Source: Ruminiclostridium cellobioparum subsp. termitidis CT1112
GTDB lineage: Bacteria; Bacillota; Clostridia; Acetivibrionales; DSM-1351
NCBI RefSeq assembly: GCF_000350485.1
Contig: NZ_AORV01000031.1
Span: forward strand, 62,001 to 126,000
Direction: 5' to 3'
Length of the DNA stretch: 64,000 nucleotides
Part shown: piece by piece, positions 46,204-55,576 of the stretch
How the letters are laid out: each line of letters begins with the position of its first letter
Numbering within the stretch: the first letter of the stretch is position 1
Made by a program: the position numbers and the translations under genes
The notes under the pieces: generated by a model
The model's input: the letters and a program-made list of their open reading frames with translations, nothing else
Told to the model about the DNA's origin: nothing
The model's database searches: none

Positions 46204-48492
46204 CTAAACATTAAATTCATCAGGCTTTTCATCTGTTAAGCCGAAATGAAACAGCAGCACCTGAACAATTCTTTCGGAAGCATGCCCATCACCATACGGA
46301 TTAACAGCTTTGGCCATTTTCTCATAGTCGTCTTTATCATCAAGCAGCTTGGAGGCATGCTCCACGATCTCCTCCTGAACCGTTCCGGCAAGTCTCACCG
46401 TTCCGGCCTTGACAGCCTCCGGCCTCTCTGTTTCCTTTCTCAGTACAAGCACAGGCTTGCCGAGGGTGGGAGCTTCCTCCTGGATTCCTCCGGAGTCTGT
46501 CATTATCATATACGAGCGGGCCATAAGGTTATGCATGTCCTGCACGTCCAGGGGCGGGATAAGATGAACTCTTTCCTTGCCTCCCAGGATATCTTTTGCC
46601 GTCTCCTGAACAGCAGGGTTCAGGTGCACTGTGTAAACAACCTCCACATCCTTATAATTGTTCACAATGGTGGAGATGGCACGGCAAATGTTTCGCAGGG
46701 GTTCGCCAAGGTTTTCCCTTCTGTGGGCGGTTACGGCTATCACTCTTTTATTCTTAAAGTCAATATTTCTCAGAGCTTCACACTCAAAGGTATAATTATC
46801 CTTTACAGTGGTCTTTAAAGCATCGTTGACAGTGTTTCCTGTCACATATATGGTATCTGCGCTTACACCTTCATTCAGAAGATTGGTTTTGTTTGTCCCA
46901 GTGGGTGCAAGGTGGATATCAGCCATTGCTCCCGTAAGTTTCCTGTTCATTTCCTCAGGATATGGAGAATATTTGTCAAAGGTCCTCAAACCTGCCTCTA
47001 CATGGCCTACCGCTACTTGTTTGTAGAAAGCGGCAAGACTTCCCACAAAACAGGTTGTGGTATCACCATGGACCAGTACAATGTCAGGCTTTTCCTTATC
47101 AATTACATTCTCCAGGCCCTCCAGCGCCCTTGTGGTTATACCTGTCAGAGTCTGTTTGCTCTGCATTATATTAAGGTCGTGTTCAGGAGTGATCTCAAAC
47201 ATCTTAAGCACCTGATCCAGCATTTCCCTGTGCTGGGCAGTTACACATACCACCGAATCTATCTTTTCACACTTTTCCAGTTCCTTGACCAAAGGAGCCA
47301 TTTTTACTGCATCCGGTCTGGTACCGAATACAGTCATTACTTTTAATTTATCCAATTTCCTTCCTCCAATTGCAGCCAATCTTGCCGGATTTTGAAGATG
47401 ATGATTTTCTTTTGCCTTGCTGGCATTGTTCATTTCATTCATATACATCGATCCTACTATAACAAAAACCGCTACGGCTATTACAAGTATTATTGCACTT
47501 ACAGGCCCTTTATAATCCAGCACCACCGCACATAAGCCCAATGCGGCACTGGCAACATATATCAATGATACCGACTGCCTCTGGGTGAGCCCCATATCTA
47601 CCAGCCTGTGATGGAGATGGCCCCTGTCGGCTGTCATGGGTGATTTGCCGCTTGCCACTCTTCTCAATATGGCGAAAACGGTATCAAACAGTGGCAGTGC
47701 CAGCACAAGTATGGGCACAGCTATTGCAATTGCGGTATAGGCCTTGTATGTACCCTGAATTGATATGGTTCCAAGCATGAAGCCCAAAAAGGTCGCTCCC
47801 GTATCTCCCATGAATATTTTTGCAGGGTTGAAATTATAGGGCAGGAAACCAAGCGCCGAACCGGCAAGTATGGCAGCCAGAACTGCAGTATGTATATCCG
47901 GCTCAGGTCTGATGACCGAAACGAAAAACAGAGACAGCGAGCCTATGGAGGACACGCCGGCAGCCAAACCGTCAAGACCGTCAATGAAGTTGATGGCATT
48001 TGTTATTCCAACAATCCACAATATGGTGATGGGGTATGAAATCCAGGGTCCAAAAGTTGATATTCCTATATCCGAGAACGGATTTGTTATAAAGTCGATT
48101 CTCGTACCTGTAACAGCAACAATAAGTGCCGCAATTATCTGAATCGGAAATTTCAGTTTGGCACTCAATGCCTTAATATCGTCTATTACTCCCAGGATTG
48201 CAATAATTGAACTTCCCAGGAGCATTCCTATGAATTGCCAGTCAAAAACAATAGCTGTTCCCACATTCAAAAGTTTGGAAGTTACGATACTGAAAAGTAT
48301 TGAAACGAAAAATCCTGCTATAATTGCAAAACCGCCCAGTCTTGCGATGGGCTGCTTATGCATTCTCCTGTCATCCTTTGGGATATCAACCGCTCCAATT
48401 TTAAAAGCCAGGCTTTTAACTACCGGAGTTGCAGAAAATGCTACTATAAAAGCAAGCGTGAAAGAAATAAAATACTCATATACACTAGACAT
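46204..48492 (-). CDS. Fusion: TagO/WecA GlcNAc-1-P transferase + MnaA UDP-GlcNAc 2-epimerase
   Basis: One 762-aa frame holds two enzymes. Residues 1-355 are a polytopic membrane transferase with DDRRMHK, NFIDGLDGLAAG and a GDTGATFLGF motif, and the cytosolic HHRLVDMG His motif; it moves GlcNAc-1-P to undecaprenyl phosphate. After a linker, residues ~380-762 are a non-hydrolysing UDP-GlcNAc 2-epimerase (TVFGTRPDAVKMAPL, VHGDTTTCF, TAHRRENLGEP, DSGGIQEEAP), giving UDP-ManNAc. Both steps feed teichoic acid-type or SLH-binding secondary wall polymer synthesis. In Bacillus the two enzymes are separate and mnaA sits between upp and atpI, the same neighbourhood as here. GGAAGG precedes the ATG. Confidence 0.93.
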   Translation of the reverse strand: MSSVYEYFISFTLAFIVAFSATPVVKSLAFKIGAVDIPKDDRRMHKQPIARLGGFAIIAGFFVSILFSIVTSKLLNVGTAIVFDWQFIGMLLGSSIIAILGVIDDIKALSAKLKFPIQIIAALIVAVTGTRIDFITNPFSDIGISTFGPWISYPITILWIVGITNAINFIDGLDGLAAGVSSIGSLSLFFVSVIRPEPDIHTAVLAAILAGSALGFLPYNFNPAKIFMGDTGATFLGFMLGTISIQGTYKAYTAIAIAVPILVLALPLFDTVFAILRRVASGKSPMTADRGHLHHRLVDMGLTQRQSVSLIYVASAALGLCAVVLDYKGPVSAIILVIAVAVFVIVGSMYMNEMNNASKAKENHHLQNPARLAAIGGRKLDKLKVMTVFGTRPDAVKMAPLVKELEKCEKIDSVVCVTAQHREMLDQVLKMFEITPEHDLNIMQSKQTLTGITTRALEGLENVIDKEKPDIVLVHGDTTTCFVGSLAAFYKQVAVGHVEAGLRTFDKYSPYPEEMNRKLTGAMADIHLAPTGTNKTNLLNEGVSADTIYVTGNTVNDALKTTVKDNYTFECEALRNIDFKNKRVIAVTAHRRENLGEPLRNICRAISTIVNNYKDVEVVYTVHLNPAVQETAKDILGGKERVHLIPPLDVQDMHNLMARSYMIMTDSGGIQEEAPTLGKPVLVLRKETERPEAVKAGTVRLAGTVQEEIVEHASKLLDDKDDYEKMAKAVNPYGDGHASERIVQVLLFHFGLTDEKPDEFNV

Positions 48493-48595
48493 TTATACAC
48501 CTTCCGTTCTTAGAGAAATCCCAGCTTCGAGCTTCTTAGGCTATTCTCCAAACTTTCAGGAAATTAAAAAACTATAACTTCCCATACATCAAAAT

Positions 48596-48620
48596 AGAGG
48601 GAGGTATTTAAACTCCCTCT
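48596..48620 (-). terminator. Terminator after comEB
   Basis: Arms AGAGGGAG/CTCCCTCT with a 9-base loop, followed on the minus strand by ATTTTG. The T-tract is short, so efficiency may be partial. Confidence 0.65.
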
Positions 48621-48675
48621 GAATTTAAATCTTGTTACCCTCTATTAACAATATACAATACGTTTTCGAGCGGTA

Positions 48676-49113
48676 TTACACTTTAACTATCTCAAGCCCT
48701 GCTTCTTCAAGCAAAGCCATGGAAAGCTCATCCGGATAATCTCCGTTAAACACTATGCGTGTTATTCCTGCGTTGATGGCAAGCTTGGCACATAAAACAC
48801 AGGGCTGGGTAGTCACATACAAGGTGGCCCCATTAACGCTTGTTCCGCTGCAGGCAGCCTGCACTATGGCGTTCTGCTCGGCATGGATCGCTCTGCACAG
48901 TTCATGTCTCTGGCCGGAGGGGATATTGAGCTTTTCTCTTAGGCAGCCTACCTCGGAACAGTGCCTGCACCCCACCGGTGCACCGTTATAACCGGTTGCA
49001 AGTATTCTTTTATCCTTGACAATGATTGCTCCAACCTGTCTTCTCAAACAGGTGGATCTGGTTTTTATCAAATCTACAATCTGCATAAAGTACTCATCCC
49101 AAGACGGCCTCAT
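48676..49113 (-). CDS. comEB: dCMP deaminase (ComEB family)
   Basis: A 145-aa zinc deaminase that converts dCMP to dUMP for dTTP synthesis. The active-site motifs HAEQNAI and PCVLCAK bind catalytic zinc; extra Cys/His residues (CRHCSEVGC) fit the second structural zinc of this family. A TAGGGGG ribosome site precedes the ATG. It is in the upp-rpiB transcription unit. Confidence 0.94.
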   Translation of the reverse strand: MRPSWDEYFMQIVDLIKTRSTCLRRQVGAIIVKDKRILATGYNGAPVGCRHCSEVGCLREKLNIPSGQRHELCRAIHAEQNAIVQAACSGTSVNGATLYVTTQPCVLCAKLAINAGITRIVFNGDYPDELSMALLEEAGLEIVKV

Positions 49114-49160
49114 AAATACCCCCTACCAAAACTAAAAACAGGAAACCCTGTAAAATATCA

Positions 49161-49790
49161 TTACTTGGTTCCAAACAACCTGTCGCCAGCATCACCCAAT
49201 CCCGGAACAATATAGGCGTGATCGTTCAAAACCTCATCCACAGCGGCACAGTAAATCTCAACGTCAGGATGATCCTTGCGGATTCTTTCTATACCTGTCT
49301 TTGCAGCCACAAGACACATCAGTTTAATATTTGCAACTCCCCTGTTCTTGATGAACTGGATAGCTGCCGATGCCGAACCCCCGGTTGCAAGCATGGGATC
49401 GAGAACAACTATTTCCCTCTCCTCTACATCTACCGGCAGCTTGCAGTAGTATTCAACAGGTTCATGTGTTTCAGGATCTCTATATAACCCTATATGTCCA
49501 ACCTTTGCCATAGGCAGCAGGCTCAGCATGCCGTCAACCATTCCAAGGCCGGCTCTCAATATGGGAACTATTCCTAATTTCTTGCCTGATATTACTTTTG
49601 TTTTGGCGATCCCAACAGGTGTTTCAATCTCCACTTCCTTCAGAGGCATATTTCTAGTTACTTCATAACCCATAAGCATTGCTATCTCTGAAACCAGCTC
49701 CCTAAATTCCTTGGTGTTTGTATTCTTGTCCCTGAGTAAAGATACCTTGTGCTGTATAAGGGGATGATCAAAAACAAATACGCTTTCCAT
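49161..49790 (-). CDS. upp: Uracil phosphoribosyltransferase
   Basis: A 209-aa salvage enzyme making UMP from uracil and PRPP in the cytoplasm. The PRPP-binding loop [13 protein letters not shown] and the C-terminal uracil-binding [16 protein letters not shown] are intact. GAGGAA lies before the ATG. It follows rpiB by 11 bases. Confidence 0.98.
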   Translation of the reverse strand: MESVFVFDHPLIQHKVSLLRDKNTNTKEFRELVSEIAMLMGYEVTRNMPLKEVEIETPVGIAKTKVISGKKLGIVPILRAGLGMVDGMLSLLPMAKVGHIGLYRDPETHEPVEYYCKLPVDVEEREIVVLDPMLATGGSASAAIQFIKNRGVANIKLMCLVAAKTGIERIRKDHPDVEIYCAAVDEVLNDHAYIVPGLGDAGDRLFGTK

Positions 49791-49801
49791 TATTTAATTC
49801 C

Positions 49802-50263
49802 TCACTTTGTAAAATATTTTTTTTCAATATTTGAAATTTTTTCAACTCTATTGCCGTGCCTGCCACCTAAAAACTCGGTTTCAAGCCAGGTTTCAATAAT
49901 ATCAAATGCTACTCCGGGTCCAACCACTCTTTCTCCTATGGCAAGTATATTTGCATCATTGTGCTGTCTGCTCATTTTAGCCATATAGCTGTCGGTGCAT
50001 AAAGCCGCCCTTATGCCGGGAACTTTGTTGCATGCTATTGAAATCCCTATTCCGGTACCGCAAATAACGATACCTTTTTCACATTCTTTTTTGCTTACAG
50101 CTTCGGCTACGGCTTGTCCATAATCCGGATAATCCACCGAATCGGGACAGTTGGTACCAAAATCCTTTACTTCAAGTCCCTTAGCCTGAAGTAATTTTAT
50201 GATATCTGCCTTGAGCAGGTATCCTGCATGATCACTACCTATTGCTATCAAATTTATCTCCAT
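49802..50263 (-). CDS. rpiB: Ribose-5-phosphate isomerase B
   Basis: A 153-aa RpiB/LacAB-type isomerase interconverting ribose 5-phosphate and ribulose 5-phosphate. The N-terminal GSDHAGY, the catalytic Cys in CGTGIGISIA and the RQHNDAN loop identify it. It is the first gene after a strong promoter, upstream of upp and comEB. Confidence 0.97.
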   Translation of the reverse strand: MEINLIAIGSDHAGYLLKADIIKLLQAKGLEVKDFGTNCPDSVDYPDYGQAVAEAVSKKECEKGIVICGTGIGISIACNKVPGIRAALCTDSYMAKMSRQHNDANILAIGERVVGPGVAFDIIETWLETEFLGGRHGNRVEKISNIEKKYFTK

Positions 50264-50403
50264 TTCCGGCCCAGGACAGCCAATTTACCCCGTTTTAACA
50301 ACTATATGCGTTTAAGCTTGTCGGTCAGGGAAAATTGCCGGTGCCATTTTTCATTAATTATTACGTATTGTTTCTCAATGTTTTTCCTATGCCGTTCTTT
50401 ATT

Positions 50404-50432
50404 ATTTTATAGTATAAACTATTACATGTCAA
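50404..50432 (-). promoter_or_regulatory. Sigma-A promoter upstream of rpiB
   Basis: Minus strand: TTGACA, 17 bases, TAAAAT. Perfect -35 with ideal spacing, ~140 bases upstream of the rpiB start in the gap after ywlE; it should drive rpiB-upp-comEB. Confidence 0.8.
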
Positions 50433-50460
50433 AAAAAAGTGCCTTATAAACCTGCATATT

Positions 50461-50964
50461 TTAGCTGTCCCCGGTCAGTTTTTTTATAAGGGTCCGAACA
50501 CTCTCAAAGATATCTTTTGCACAGGTTTCATAGCTTTGATAAGGCATTCCGAAGGGATCGGTTATGTCCAGGTCACTGCTCTCAGTCAAAACCTCCCTGC
50601 ATGCATATTCCTTCAACGTGAAAATGGAAGCTTTTTTGTCGGGAAATCTGCTCTTAAGATAGTCCCTGTGCTGTCTGGTCATTGTCAGCACCAGTTCTGC
50701 CCCGTCCATATCCGCCCTGTCCAGAAGCTTTGCCTTATGAATGGATATGTCAATATCCCACAGCTTTTTCAACGCGGCAACCGAATGCTCTGAAGCCGGC
50801 TCTCCGTCAAAGGCCTGTATCCCCCTTGAGGAAACCGCTGATTCCTTCAAAGCCACCTCCTGCTGTGAAAAAGCCCTGAAAATACCCTCTGCCATACAGC
50901 TTCTGCAAGTATTGCCGGTGCAGACAAATAAAACATTAGTGGTCTTATGATTTTTTACTTCCAT
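50461..50964 (-). CDS. ywlE: Low-molecular-weight phosphatase, YwlE-type (protein arginine phosphatase)
   Basis: A 167-aa phosphatase with P-loop CTGNTCRS (Cys15 to Ser22) and general-acid loop DPFG. Thr19 in the loop matches the Thr that gives Bacillus YwlE its phospho-arginine specificity, in place of the bulkier residue of tyrosine phosphatases. Another Cys (Cys23) directly follows the loop where Pro is usual. The ATG at 50964 has GGAGGAAAAC before it; an upstream in-frame start lacks support. The neighbourhood sua5-ywlE-rpiB matches Bacillus ywlC-ywlE-ywlF. Confidence 0.92.
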   Translation of the reverse strand: MEVKNHKTTNVLFVCTGNTCRSCMAEGIFRAFSQQEVALKESAVSSRGIQAFDGEPASEHSVAALKKLWDIDISIHKAKLLDRADMDGAELVLTMTRQHRDYLKSRFPDKKASIFTLKEYACREVLTESSDLDITDPFGMPYQSYETCAKDIFESVRTLIKKLTGDS

Positions 50965-51029
50965 GTTTTCCTCCAATACAGCCGTTCTCTTCATTCAGGT
51001 TTCCAATATTCGGATATCCGGATGTTTCC

Positions 51030-52088
51030 TTACTCTGCTTGAATGATATCATAGCCCGCGGCCTTTACCATCCTGTTCATGATGGCAAGCCCTACCTCAT
51101 GCTCGTCCACAGCTTCGGCAAAAATAATATCCACGCCTTTGTCATCAAACTCTCTCAGCAGTGAAAACAGCCTGGCCGCAATAGTCTCCGGCTTGTACCT
51201 GTCCCCCATAGACAGGGTTTCAAAACCGTGATATTCCGCCTTTGTTTGATCTGTAGCACATATGCCCACCTTTTTGCCTTCCCTTTCACTTGCTTGTGCA
51301 AGCGCTGTGATCCTGTACACCTGCTTTTGCCGGTCTTCACTTCTCACTATTACAACATGTGCCTTGGGCGAGTAATGGGTATATTTCATTCCCGGGGATT
51401 TAGGCGTATTTTCTGAGCTTATTTTCCCCAAAATAGTCTTATCAATGTCTATGGGACCGATAATTTTCTCGATCTGTCCGGGTGTCACTCCTCCGGGCCT
51501 CAGCAGTACCGGTGGTTCAACCGTAACATCCAGCACTGTTGACTCCAGACCCACGCGGCAGCTTCCTGCATCAACCACCATTTCTATCTTTCCGTCCATA
51601 TCGTCCAGAACGTGCTGCGCCGTGGTGGTACTTGGCCTGCCCGAGACATTTGCGCTGGGCGCAGCCACAGGTACCGCTGCCAGCCGGATAAGTTCCCGTG
51701 CCACAGGATGCTCCGGCATGCGGATTGCTACAGTTTCCAGCCCGGCCGTTATTATGCCGGGTATTATGGAGCTTTTTTTAAGCACCAGGGTAAGAGGGCC
51801 GGGCCACAGCTTGTCCATCAGCAGCAGGGCCTTTTCAGGAATGTTCTCTGTCAGCTCATATACCTTTTCCTTATCTGCTATATGTACTATCAGCGGATTA
51901 TCCGAAGGTCGGCCCTTGGCCCTGAAGATACTTTCAACAGCCCCGGGGTCAAGGGCATTGGCACCCAGTCCGTAAACAGTCTCGGTGGGAATTGCCACAA
52001 CCCTCCCGGCGCGCAAGGCTTCGGCAGCCTCTTTGAGTTCCTGCATGTCTATATTTAACGGGTTGATTTTTATAACTTTTGTTTTCAT
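51030..52088 (-). CDS. ywlC: L-threonylcarbamoyladenylate synthase (Sua5/YwlC)
   Basis: A 352-aa enzyme that makes threonylcarbamoyl-AMP from Thr, bicarbonate and ATP for the t6A37 tRNA modification. The N-terminal YrdC domain (IPTETVYGLGANA, KGRPSDNPLIVHI, APSANVSGRPSTT) is followed by a C-terminal Sua5 domain (~240-352), so this is the long form. The ATG at 52088 is preceded by AAAGG; the frame is open eight codons further. Confidence 0.96.
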   Translation of the reverse strand: MKTKVIKINPLNIDMQELKEAAEALRAGRVVAIPTETVYGLGANALDPGAVESIFRAKGRPSDNPLIVHIADKEKVYELTENIPEKALLLMDKLWPGPLTLVLKKSSIIPGIITAGLETVAIRMPEHPVARELIRLAAVPVAAPSANVSGRPSTTTAQHVLDDMDGKIEMVVDAGSCRVGLESTVLDVTVEPPVLLRPGGVTPGQIEKIIGPIDIDKTILGKISSENTPKSPGMKYTHYSPKAHVVIVRSEDRQKQVYRITALAQASEREGKKVGICATDQTKAEYHGFETLSMGDRYKPETIAARLFSLLREFDDKGVDIIFAEAVDEHEVGLAIMNRMVKAAGYDIIQAE

Positions 52089-52121
52089 TCCGGTACAGCC
52101 TTTCCAGCTCAAAAATAATTA

Positions 52122-52172
52122 TATGCGGTTAATCCGCACGCCTGCCGAAGACAGGGCAGGGCGCAGCTTAAC
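52122..52172 (-). other. GC-rich stem-loops between ZIP gene and ywlC
   Basis: The short gap holds a GC-rich hairpin (CCTGCC with GGCAGG and flanking partial pairing) and a small perfect one (GCGG-TTAAT-CCGC). No T-tract follows, so it is not a standard terminator. Role unknown. Confidence 0.4.
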
Positions 52173-52179
52173 CCGGGTA

Positions 52180-52923
52180 CTAATTAAGCATTGTTACTAT
52201 TATACCACATAAAATACCAAATACATTTCCTACCGAGGACATTCTACCCAGATAAATCCTCTTTGATTCGGGTATCAGCTCACCGTATACCACATACAGC
52301 ATTGCTCCCCCCGCAAAACCCAGGCACAAGCCTATAAACTGCTCCGAAACATGACCGAGTGCAGCCCCTGCCAGCGCTCCGATACCCATCGGCACACCTG
52401 ACAGTATTGTAAGCGTAAAGGCTTTGACGGCCGAGAAACCTCCAACCTTCATTGGCAGTGCCATTGCAATACCCTCGGGAATATCGTGTATGGCAATTAT
52501 CAGTGTCAGTGTGATTCCCAGGCTCAATGAGGCCTCAAAACCCGAACCCACTGCGAAACCTTCCGGCAGGTTGTGCATTGCAAGGCCTATGGAAACGAGT
52601 ATCCCCGCCCTCAGCAGGTTTGAATTCCCATTTGCATTCTTGACTGCATCAAGCTGCTTGACAAAATCATCAATTACAATTACAATCAATATTCCTGAAA
52701 GCACACCGATAAGCGTCAGGTTGAGTCCGGCTATCTCAACCGCCTCGGGTACAAGTTCAAAGCAAACAACAGAGGTCATAAGACCTGCTGAAAATTCCAG
52801 GATTGAGCTCAATATTCTGTTACTTATATTTTTGCCCACAAAAAAGGCTATCAATCCACCAATACCTGTCCCGGTAATTCCTGATATCAAGCCTATAATT
52901 CCAATCTTCAAAATGTGTTCCAC
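52180..52923 (-). CDS. ZIP-family metal transporter
   Basis: A 247-aa membrane protein with about eight helices. The metal-binding motifs HNLPEG (helix 4) and HDIPEG (helix 5) are characteristic of ZIP zinc/divalent cation importers. The start is a GTG preceded by AAAGGA. It is inserted between prfA and ywlC relative to the Bacillus order. Confidence 0.93.
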   Translation of the reverse strand: MEHILKIGIIGLISGITGTGIGGLIAFFVGKNISNRILSSILEFSAGLMTSVVCFELVPEAVEIAGLNLTLIGVLSGILIVIVIDDFVKQLDAVKNANGNSNLLRAGILVSIGLAMHNLPEGFAVGSGFEASLSLGITLTLIIAIHDIPEGIAMALPMKVGGFSAVKAFTLTILSGVPMGIGALAGAALGHVSEQFIGLCLGFAGGAMLYVVYGELIPESKRIYLGRMSSVGNVFGILCGIIVTMLN

Positions 52924-53003
52924 GGCAATTCCATCCTTTGATAGTAAGTCTATATGACATAATATTCATAAAACCCGTGGATTATTAATAATTCGTCCAA
53001 TTT

Positions 53004-54083
53004 TTAATCTTCGTCCTCACTGCCGCCGCCCAGCTTTTCGGATTGGTCAGTGGTTATGAGCGCATCGATTATTTCATCAAGATCTCCGTCAAGCACCTGA
53101 TCAAGCTTGTAAAGAGTAAGATTTATCCTGTGGTCTGTAACTCTTCCCTGGGGATAGTTGTAGGTTCTGATCCTTTCGCTTCTGTCGCCTGTTCCGACCT
53201 GGCTTTTCCTGTCCTGGGCAACCTCGTTTGCCTGCTGCTGCTGTGCTATTTCATAGAGCTTTGACCTCAATATCTTCATAGCCCTGTCCTTATTCTTGTG
53301 CTGTGAGCGTTCGTCCTGACATGCGACGACCAGGCCGGTGGGAATATGTGTTATTCTGATAGCCGAATCGGTTTTGTTTATGTGCTGTCCGCCGGCACCG
53401 CTGGCTCTGTAAGTATCAATCCTCAAGTCATTTGGGTTTATCTCCACGTCAACCTCTTCGACCTCCGGCAGAACTGCAACCGTTATGGTGGAAGTGTGGA
53501 TACGCCCGCTGGATTCAGTAGAGGGCACTCTCTGAACTCTGTGCACTCCGCTTTCAAACTTCAGACGGCTGTATGCGCCCCTGCCTTCAATTGAAAATAC
53601 TACTTCCTTGAAGCCTCCGAGCTCTGTAGGATTGGAATCAAGTATTTCGGTTTTCCAGCGCTTCCGCTCTGCATATCTGGTCATGGCTCTGAAAAGCACC
53701 CCGGCAAAGAGTGCTGCCTCTTCTCCGCCTGCCCCGCCGCGGATTTCAATAATAACATTCTTGTCATCATTCGGGTCCTTGGGAACGATCATGACCTTCA
53801 GCTGCTTTTTGATTATTTCGAGCTTTTCCTGTGCTTCCTCGAACTCTGCCTGGACCATTTCACGGAAATCCTTCTCAAGAGTGCCGTCCAGCAGCTCTCT
53901 GGCCTCCTCGATATCGGAGGTGACCTTTTTGTACTCTCTGAATTTCTGAACAATTTCCTCCAGATCGGAGTACTCCTTCATATATTTTTTATATTCCTCC
54001 TGATTGTTAATCACATCAGGATCACTTAATTTATGGCTTATTTCCTCGTACCTGTCCTCTGCCGACTGCAGCTTATCAAACAT
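53004..54083 (-). CDS. prfA: Peptide chain release factor 1
   Basis: A 359-aa release factor recognising UAA and UAG. The GGQ tripeptide ([13 protein letters not shown]) that triggers peptide release and the codon-recognition PxT motif (here PST in VQRVPSTES) are both present; PxT rather than SPF marks RF1. The ATG at 54083 follows GGGA; a TTG four codons upstream is less likely. No prmC gene for the methylase is adjacent. Confidence 0.98.
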   Translation of the reverse strand: MFDKLQSAEDRYEEISHKLSDPDVINNQEEYKKYMKEYSDLEEIVQKFREYKKVTSDIEEARELLDGTLEKDFREMVQAEFEEAQEKLEIIKKQLKVMIVPKDPNDDKNVIIEIRGGAGGEEAALFAGVLFRAMTRYAERKRWKTEILDSNPTELGGFKEVVFSIEGRGAYSRLKFESGVHRVQRVPSTESSGRIHTSTITVAVLPEVEEVDVEINPNDLRIDTYRASGAGGQHINKTDSAIRITHIPTGLVVACQDERSQHKNKDRAMKILRSKLYEIAQQQQANEVAQDRKSQVGTGDRSERIRTYNYPQGRVTDHRINLTLYKLDQVLDGDLDEIIDALITTDQSEKLGGGSEDED

Positions 54084-54190
54084 ACTTTTTCCCAACCGTT
54101 CCTTAATTATTTGTACACTTAGTATATGTAATTGACTTTAGGTAAATATACATAAAAGAAATATAATCTATTAATGTTACGCAATTAGAT

Positions 54191-54219
54191 ATTATAACAT
54201 GAACAGTCACCAGACGCAA
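54191..54219 (-). promoter_or_regulatory. Sigma-A promoter of prfA
   Basis: Minus strand: TTGCGT, 17 bases, TATAAT with an extended TG motif. It starts right after the DUF4097 terminator and ~110 bases upstream of prfA. Confidence 0.65.
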
Positions 54220-54220
54220 C

Positions 54221-54261
54221 AAAAGAACTATCTTTAAGTAGCCGTTAAAGATAGTTCTTTT
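54221..54261 (-). terminator. Terminator after the DUF4097 gene
   Basis: Perfect 17-bp arms (54221-54237 and 54245-54261, core GAACTATCTTTAA/TTAAAGATAGTTC) around a 7-base loop, with terminal A/T tracts. Confidence 0.93.
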
Positions 54262-54335
54262 TGGGGTTTTCTATATAAATTTATATCACGTAAGCAATTA
54301 AGGTTGTATAAGTAATCTTCTATAGCTTATAGCTG

Positions 54336-55544
54336 TTACTTAACTATTTCAATTTGTCCGTTCATGGTTTCGCCGGTAATATTAACCCTGTTGACTCCGG
54401 TTTCATAATCTCTGCTCTCAGCTTCAACGAAGCTTCCTGTAACACCCTTGCGGTTTACATTATGATATACTATTTCAGGAATAAGCAGGTTGATGGAACC
54501 GTTGCTGGCATGGGCCTTTACCTTGTAAACCCTGTTGTCCATATCGTTCATATTTACCTTGATACCGCCGTTGGAGGTCTTGAGGTACATGCTCATATCT
54601 TCACTGTCGTCAACATTTTGGGCATTTTCGATATTGATTCTGCCGTTTATGGTTACGGCGCTTACATCTCTGACTTTTATGTGCTTTATATCTATAACAG
54701 CGTTGCTTGTATTGATATCGATTTTATTCCCAATGATATAATTCATCTGGACTCTGCCGTTCTTTGTAGTAACCGATACATTGTCACTGTTTACACCCAT
54801 CAGCTCAATATGAGCATTTTTTGTAGTGGCTGTCACTTCCTGGGAAAGCGAATCCTCAATATAAATCTTACCGTTGGAATTTTCAATCCTTATGGCATTG
54901 AATTTAACATCGGGAACAAATACTTCATGAGAAACACTTGCATTTAAAGCTGTACTGTTAACTTTTATTGAAATGTTTGAGGGATCCTCTACAAAGCTTA
55001 CAATACCTTCACCTGTGGGTGACGTGCTCTTTATCCTTGATATGATCATTACTTTGGGATCAAGGTGCTTTTTTATTGTTATGCTCCCGTTTATTCCCGA
55101 GATTTCAAGATTTGCTCCTTCAGCAGGAATAACTTCATAATTCTTTTGAACTGTCTGCAGGCTTCCGAATACATTGAAGGAATTTGTATCCACAAAGCTT
55201 CCTACATAATCTATAACCTTGTCAACTATTCCGGCTGTGGTGCTGGCCACGTTCTTACCAAACTTTTCAGCCTTGTTTGCGAAATCATCGATCATGTTGT
55301 CAAAATCCGCCTGATTATAATTGGTTTTGAACTCTTTCTTCCATTCATTTACTCTTTCTCTCACCTTTGCAGCTTCATCTGCAAAACCGTTTGCTTTATT
55401 ATTTCTTCTATAATTGAAATTTTCGGCATTTTCCCTTTTGGGTTCATCTTCAAGTGCTGCTAAAAGCTTTGCAGCTTCTTCGGTGGATATTTTCTTTTCT
55501 TCCACCATTTTTAATATCAGTAATCTTTCTTCGCTAATAGACAT
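54336..55544 (-). CDS. DUF4097 beta-repeat protein with N-terminal SHOCT-like segment
   Basis: A 402-aa protein. Residues 1-30 form a short helical SHOCT-like hairpin (ERLLILKMVEEKKISTEEAA), followed by a charged linker and an amphipathic region. A long DUF4097-type beta-solenoid follows, with repeated short strands such as NGSITIKK, NGKIYIED, NGRVQMNY, NGRINIEN and NGQIEIVK. There is no signal peptide or membrane helix, so location is unclear. The DUF2089 regulator encoded 31 bases upstream ends in a similar helical hairpin. Function unknown; such pairs are often linked to envelope stress, which is inference. TAGGAGGG precedes the ATG. Confidence 0.85.
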   Translation of the reverse strand: MSISEERLLILKMVEEKKISTEEAAKLLAALEDEPKRENAENFNYRRNNKANGFADEAAKVRERVNEWKKEFKTNYNQADFDNMIDDFANKAEKFGKNVASTTAGIVDKVIDYVGSFVDTNSFNVFGSLQTVQKNYEVIPAEGANLEISGINGSITIKKHLDPKVMIISRIKSTSPTGEGIVSFVEDPSNISIKVNSTALNASVSHEVFVPDVKFNAIRIENSNGKIYIEDSLSQEVTATTKNAHIELMGVNSDNVSVTTKNGRVQMNYIIGNKIDINTSNAVIDIKHIKVRDVSAVTINGRINIENAQNVDDSEDMSMYLKTSNGGIKVNMNDMDNRVYKVKAHASNGSINLLIPEIVYHNVNRKGVTGSFVEAESRDYETGVNRVNITGETMNGQIEIVK

Positions 55545-55576
55545 TGTTAAATTCCCTCCTATTTCACCCGCATTTA

